Positions 22,706 through 26,172 of a DNA stretch of 26,172 nt are shown here, piece after piece. Under the pieces are notes generated by a model. That model saw only the letters and a list, made by a program, of their open reading frames with translations, did not search any database and had not been told where the DNA came from. This DNA is from Labilithrix sp. Its GTDB lineage: Bacteria; Myxococcota; Polyangia; Polyangiales; Polyangiaceae. Within the stretch, counting starts at the first letter, position 1, and the number at the start of each line of letters is the position of its first letter. The stretch is from positions 1-26,172 of the forward strand of contig JAQBQL010000240.1 in assembly GCA_028287035.1 (NCBI GenBank), read 5' to 3'. The position numbers and the translations under genes were made by a program.

Positions 22706-23761
22706 GTGTCCCAGGAGCGCACGCGGTTCTTCGTGGCGGCGGCCGCCGCCGTGCTGGCGGTGGTGATCGGGGGCGTGCTCGGGCTGCGCGCTTGGCGCGA
22801 GCCGCGGGTCGCGCCGCCGCCGCGACCACGTGGCGAGGCGACGGGCGAGGTGGCGGACTGGTGCCCCGACGGTTACGAGGCGATCACGGGCGGCTGCTTC
22901 GCGGCCGCGCGCGGGCCGAGCGCCACGCCGAAGGGGCTCGTCGTCTACCTCCACGGGCGCCACGCGCCGGAGCAGGTGCCGGAGGAGCGTGAGCGACAGA
23001 CCCGCGTCGCCGAGCTCGGCACGAAGCGCGGCTACGCGGTCCTCGCGCTCCGCGGCGCGCAGGGCGAGTGCCTGGATCCGCGCCTCGCGACGTGGTGGTG
23101 CTGGCCGAGCAGCGAGCGCAACGTCGACGACGGCCCGCGGTTCGCGGCCGGCCTGCGCGCGGCGATCGCCCTCGCCGCCGAGCGCGCGCGGGCCCCGCGC
23201 ACGGTGCTGCTCGGCTTCTCGAACGGCGGGTACTTTGCGGCCATGATCGCGCGGAGCGAGCTCCTCTCGTTCGATGCCATCGCCATCGCCCACGCCGGCC
23301 CGGTCGAGCCGATGAAGCCCACCGGCAAGGCCCCGCCCATCCTGCTCATCGACGCCGACGACGATCCCTCGGGGCCCGAGATGGACCGGCTCGAGGCCGA
23401 CCTCACGCGCGAGTCGTGGCCGCACGCGATGGTCGCGCGCGAAGGCGGCCACCAGCTGCCGGCGTGGGACGTCGAGATGGCGCTCACGTTCTTCGACCGC
23501 GTCGCCACGGAGCGGCTTCCGCTGTCGCCGCCGCTCTCCGCCCGTGCGCGCCGGCTCCATGCGCCGGTGGGGGCGGACACGGCGGTCGGCGAGCCGGAGA
23601 GCGCGCCTGCGGGCGCGAGCGCGGGTGGCGCGAGCACGACCACGACCGCGACCGCGAGCACGGCGCAGCCGACCAGCGTCCCGCAGCCGACCAGCACGAC
23701 CGAGCCGCCCACGGGCACGTCGGAGGCGCCCGAGACCCCCGCGCCTTCGCCCTCCGAGTGA
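22706..23761 (+). CDS. Membrane-anchored alpha/beta hydrolase with Ser/Thr/Pro-rich C-terminal tail
   Basis: A 351-residue predicted serine hydrolase; the substrate is unknown. Residues ~8-28 form one N-terminal transmembrane or uncleaved signal segment. The catalytic domain runs from ~50 to ~275: LVVYLHGRH (78-86) supplies the oxyanion-hole region, the nucleophile elbow is GFSNGG with Ser172, an acidic cluster at Asp217-220 follows the LLIDADDD strand, and His249 lies in EGGHQLP. Two Cys pairs (about 53/64 and 122/132) could be disulfides, consistent with an extracytoplasmic location. Residues ~300-351 are a low-complexity Thr/Ala/Pro/Ser tail, as in cell-wall or surface linkers. GTG 22706 is chosen because it directly precedes the membrane segment and has GGTGAG upstream; the frame extends to 22631, but that overlaps the DUF488 gene. 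Confidence 0.82.
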   Translation: MSQERTRFFVAAAAAVLAVVIGGVLGLRAWREPRVAPPPRPRGEATGEVADWCPDGYEAITGGCFAAARGPSATPKGLVVYLHGRHAPEQVPEERERQTRVAELGTKRGYAVLALRGAQGECLDPRLATWWCWPSSERNVDDGPRFAAGLRAAIALAAERARAPRTVLLGFSNGGYFAAMIARSELLSFDAIAIAHAGPVEPMKPTGKAPPILLIDADDDPSGPEMDRLEADLTRESWPHAMVAREGGHQLPAWDVEMALTFFDRVATERLPLSPPLSARARRLHAPVGADTAVGEPESAPAGASAGGASTTTTATASTAQPTSVPQPTSTTEPPTGTSEAPETPAPSPSE

Positions 23762-23778
23762 CCGCGTGCTAAGCGGTC
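23760..23778 (+). terminator. Hairpin at the alpha/beta hydrolase stop codon
   Basis: GACCGC and GCGGTC form a perfect 6-bp stem with a 7-base loop that overlaps the last two bases of the hydrolase stop codon and ends 7 bases before the next ATG. It could be a weak terminator or a structure limiting read-through into the small membrane protein gene. There is no T-run. Confidence 0.35.
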
Positions 23779-23785
23779 TCCCGTC

Positions 23786-24019
23786 ATGCCGCAGATGCCC
23801 CGCACCGTCGACCGCTCGATCGCGAAGATGATCGCCACGAAGCGCGTGGTCACCGGTTCGCTCTCGATCGTCGCCGGCCTCGCGCTCGCAGGGTACGCGC
23901 TGTCGATCGGAGCGCATCCGTCGGTGCGCCTCGGTCTCGCGCTCCTCATCTTCCTCGCCGGCGGATCGTGGACGCTGCGCGACGGCCTCCGCCTGAAGCG
24001 CGATCTCCGTCAGGGATAG
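23786..24019 (+). CDS. Small hypothetical membrane protein (77 aa)
   Basis: A short protein of unknown function with two hydrophobic segments (about residues 22-42 and 47-63), a basic N-terminus and a basic C-terminal tail (RDGLRLKRDLRQG), so both ends are probably cytoplasmic. Composition and third-position GC look like genuine coding sequence, and no other gene occupies the interval. ATG 23786 is the first start; ATG 23795 and 23828 are in frame and cannot be excluded. The end overlaps the stop of the convergent beta-lactamase/NamZ gene by 10 bases. It lies 24 bases after the hydrolase, so co-transcription is possible despite the intervening hairpin. Confidence 0.6.
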   Translation: MPQMPRTVDRSIAKMIATKRVVTGSLSIVAGLALAGYALSIGAHPSVRLGLALLIFLAGGSWTLRDGLRLKRDLRQG

Positions 24020-26172
24020 AGCAGGAACGCGGCGCGCTTCGCCCGGAACGCGGCGAGCGGCGCCTCCCACCCGCGCGCGATCTCCGCGGGCGTCGCGCCG
24101 AGCACGAGCGCCTGGAGCGCCGCGTCGTCCTGGAGCATGCGTCCGACGTGCTCGATGTCCCAGCCCGGTGACACCTCGTGGAGCGCCTGGGCGAGGGCGA
24201 GCGCGGCGGTCACCGGCTCGTAGAGCGCGCGATCGGTCACGCGGAGCCGGATGCCTCCGCAGGCTTTCCCGGCATGCACGCTCGTCGTCGGCGTGAACGT
24301 GGCGGGCGTGATCGCGAGCCCCGGCACCTGGAGCTTCCGCGCGAGCGCCTCGCCGTCGAGCCCCGGCGCCCCGAGCACCTCGAAGGGCGTCTCGGTGCCC
24401 CTCCCCACGGACACGCTGGTGCCCTCGAGGAGGCCGAGCATCGGGTAGAGCACCACCTGCTCGGGGGTGCGGAGGTTCGGCGACGGCGCGGTCCACACGA
24501 GGCCCGTGTGATCGAAGTAGTCGCGGCGGCGCCAGCCGGCGAGCCTCACCACCTCGGGCACCGGCAGGTGCTCGTCGGCCGCGAAGAGCCGCGCGAGCTC
24601 GCCCATCGTCATCCCGTGCCGGACGGGCAGCGCATGGTGGTTCACGAACGAGCGCGGCCCGTCGAGGACCGGCCCCGCGACCTCGAGGCCGCCCAGCGGG
24701 TCCGGGCGGTCGAGCACCACGACGCGGAGCTTCCGCTCGGCGGCGATCTTCATGATCGTCTTCATCGTGGAGGCGTACGTGTAGAAGCGCACGCCGGCGT
24801 CCTGCAGGTCGACGACCAGGCAGTCGATCCCGGCGAGCGACGCGGGGGTCGGCGCGGCGCGCTCGCCGTAGAGGCTGTGGACCGGGATCCCCTGGTAGGT
24901 CGCGTCGCCGATCTTCCCCTCGCTCGCGCCGAGGAGGCCGTGCTCCGGCGAGAAGATCGCACGCAGGGTCAGCTCGGGGGCCCCGCGGAGCACGTCGATG
25001 GTGCTCTTGCCGTCGCGCGCCCTCGCGCTCGCGTTGGTGAGGAGCCCGACGTGCGCGCCCTTCAGCGCCTCGAAGCCCGAGGCGCGAAGGACGTCGATGC
25101 CGGCCCGCGTCTCGAGCGCGTCGATGACGCGCGTGGCGACCTCGGCGACGAGCGGGTTCACGGCGCCCCTCCCGTCCGGATGAACGCGGTTCGAGAGGAA
25201 GACGACATAGAGGTCCTTTCCGGGATCGATCCACATGGCGGTGCCGGTGAAGCCGCCGTGCCCGAACGCGCGGGGCGACAGGAGCGCGCTCCGGTGCGAG
25301 GCAAAGCGGCTGTCGCGGTCCCAGCCGAGCGTGCGGCCGCCGCTCGAGGTCTCGTGGCGCGCGACGAACCGCTCGAAGGTGCGCTCGGAGAGGACGCGCT
25401 TGGCGCCGAAGGTCCCGCGCCCGAGCATCATGCGCGCGTAGCGCGACAGATCGTCGGCGGTCGAGAAGAGGCCGGCGTGACCGGCCACCCCGCCGAGCGC
25501 GAAGGCCCGCGGATCGTGGACCTCGCCGCGCATCCAGACGCCCTCGCGCTGCTCGGTGGGCGCGGCGCGGGCCCGGAGATCGACGCCCGGAAGGAAGCCG
25601 GTCTCGGTCATCCCGAGCGGCTGCCAGAGCTCGTCGCGGGTGAAGGCGGCGAGATCGCGGCCGCTCGCACGGCGCACGATCTCCTCGAGGATCACGTACC
25701 CCACGTCGGTGTAGAGGAAGGCCTCGCCGGGCGCGGTCTTCAGCTTGCCCTGGAGCCGCTCGGCGAGCTTCCGCATCGTCGCGGCGCGGTCACCAAGTGC
25801 GTAGTCGGACACGGGCGTCGCCGCGGGAAGGCCGCTCGTGTGGAGGAGGAGCTGCTCGACCGTGAACGCCGGGAGCGCCGCGAGCTCCGGCACGTACTTG
25901 CGGGCCGGGGCCTCGAGGGTCACCGCCCCGCGCTCCACGAGCAGCATGATGCTCGTCGCGGTGGCGAGCGGCTTGGTGAGCGAGGCGAGGTCGAACACGG
26001 TGTCGACCGTCATCGGCGTGCGCTCGGGGAGCAGCGAGCGGCTGCCGTAGGCACGCCGGAGGAGCACCTCGTCGTGCCGGCCGACGAGCAGCACGCACCC
26101 CGGCAGCTTGCCCGCGTCGATCGCGGCGCGCACCGCCTCGTCCACCGCCGCGAAACGCGGGTCGGGCGCGCC
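24010..26172 (-). CDS. Serine beta-lactamase-like / NamZ (DUF1343) two-domain peptidoglycan enzyme, 5' partial
   Basis: The frame stays open to the right edge, reading PRFAAVDEAV before the GTG at 26145, so the N-terminus (probably with a signal peptide) lies outside the window. Numbering from 26145, residues ~1-345 are a class C beta-lactamase/esterase-like serine hydrolase: SLTK (Ser55, Lys58), YTD (145-147) and HGGFTG (296-301) as the third motif. Residues ~350-711 are a DUF1343 domain: GLLTNASA (367-374), FSPEHGLLG with Glu401-His402, VHSLYG, and LVVDLQDAGVRFYTY. DUF1343 includes B. subtilis NamZ, an exo-beta-N-acetylmuramidase, and the PEHG Glu is in the catalytic region. Both active sites look intact. 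The fusion suggests one periplasmic or surface protein acting on peptide (or ester) and glycan parts of peptidoglycan fragments. Confidence 0.9.
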   Translation of the reverse strand, partial: GAPDPRFAAVDEAVRAAIDAGKLPGCVLLVGRHDEVLLRRAYGSRSLLPERTPMTVDTVFDLASLTKPLATATSIMLLVERGAVTLEAPARKYVPELAALPAFTVEQLLLHTSGLPAATPVSDYALGDRAATMRKLAERLQGKLKTAPGEAFLYTDVGYVILEEIVRRASGRDLAAFTRDELWQPLGMTETGFLPGVDLRARAAPTEQREGVWMRGEVHDPRAFALGGVAGHAGLFSTADDLSRYARMMLGRGTFGAKRVLSERTFERFVARHETSSGGRTLGWDRDSRFASHRSALLSPRAFGHGGFTGTAMWIDPGKDLYVVFLSNRVHPDGRGAVNPLVAEVATRVIDALETRAGIDVLRASGFEALKGAHVGLLTNASARARDGKSTIDVLRGAPELTLRAIFSPEHGLLGASEGKIGDATYQGIPVHSLYGERAAPTPASLAGIDCLVVDLQDAGVRFYTYASTMKTIMKIAAERKLRVVVLDRPDPLGGLEVAGPVLDGPRSFVNHHALPVRHGMTMGELARLFAADEHLPVPEVVRLAGWRRRDYFDHTGLVWTAPSPNLRTPEQVVLYPMLGLLEGTSVSVGRGTETPFEVLGAPGLDGEALARKLQVPGLAITPATFTPTTSVHAGKACGGIRLRVTDRALYEPVTAALALAQALHEVSPGWDIEHVGRMLQDDAALQALVLGATPAEIARGWEAPLAAFRAKRAAFLLYP

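Noticed and set aside
22364..25234. 956-codon minus-strand open frame spanning the DUF488, hydrolase and NamZ regions
   Set aside because: It crosses several genes with recognisable domains in other frames; its own translation is Arg/Ala-rich with no domain.
1..26172. tRNA, rRNA, insertion sequences, phage or integron features
   Set aside because: No cloverleaf-like segment, transposase or integrase domain, terminal inverted repeats or target duplications were noticed by eye; a covariance-model scan could still find a small RNA.

Overview
The window is about 26 kb of very GC-rich (well above 65 percent by eye), densely coding chromosomal DNA. The gene content points to a myxobacterium-like member of Myxococcota, probably Polyangia. 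Signs of this are a Cys-rich secreted protein with repeated NCGGC/NCGAC motifs, a Ser/Thr kinase carrying a Pro/Ala-rich extracytoplasmic tail, a Lys-rich histone-like protein with a conserved acidic tail, and a GlgE-type alpha-glucan locus. This assignment is inference from families; no rRNA or other taxonomic marker is present. No tRNA, rRNA, CRISPR array, transposase, integrase or prophage gene was seen, so the region looks like ordinary chromosome rather than a mobile island.

Layout. (1) 3-461: the end of an Ala/Pro-rich protein on the plus strand, converging on a long minus-strand run with a strong hairpin at the junction. (2) 490-11640, minus strand, read right to left: pssA (phosphatidylserine synthase), a receptor-like Ser/Thr kinase, a TrmN6-like methyltransferase, malic enzyme, a hemolysin III family protein, a large AsmA/TamB-like envelope protein and a CocE-type hydrolase, all with short gaps or a 4-base overlap. 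(3) 11682-17296, minus strand: glgE followed, with an ATGA overlap, by one long gene encoding a maltokinase fused to a glycogen branching enzyme; malQ (GH77) diverges from glgE. (4) 19329-23761: histone-like protein, polytopic membrane protein, Cys-rich secreted protein, DUF488 protein and a membrane-anchored alpha/beta hydrolase. (5) 23786-26172: a small membrane protein overlapping tail-to-tail with a two-domain serine beta-lactamase-like / NamZ (DUF1343) protein that runs off the right edge.

How the genes work together. The clearest functional unit is alpha-glucan synthesis by the GlgE route. Maltokinase makes maltose-1-phosphate, GlgE transfers maltosyl units to the growing chain, the branching enzyme inserts alpha-1,6 branches, and MalQ disproportionates the oligosaccharides. 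Maltokinase is usually separate or fused to trehalose synthase (TreS). Here it is fused to the branching enzyme, and no TreS gene is in the window. That fusion, and the beta-lactamase-like/NamZ fusion at the right edge, are the most noteworthy observations. The rest is largely housekeeping or envelope-related.
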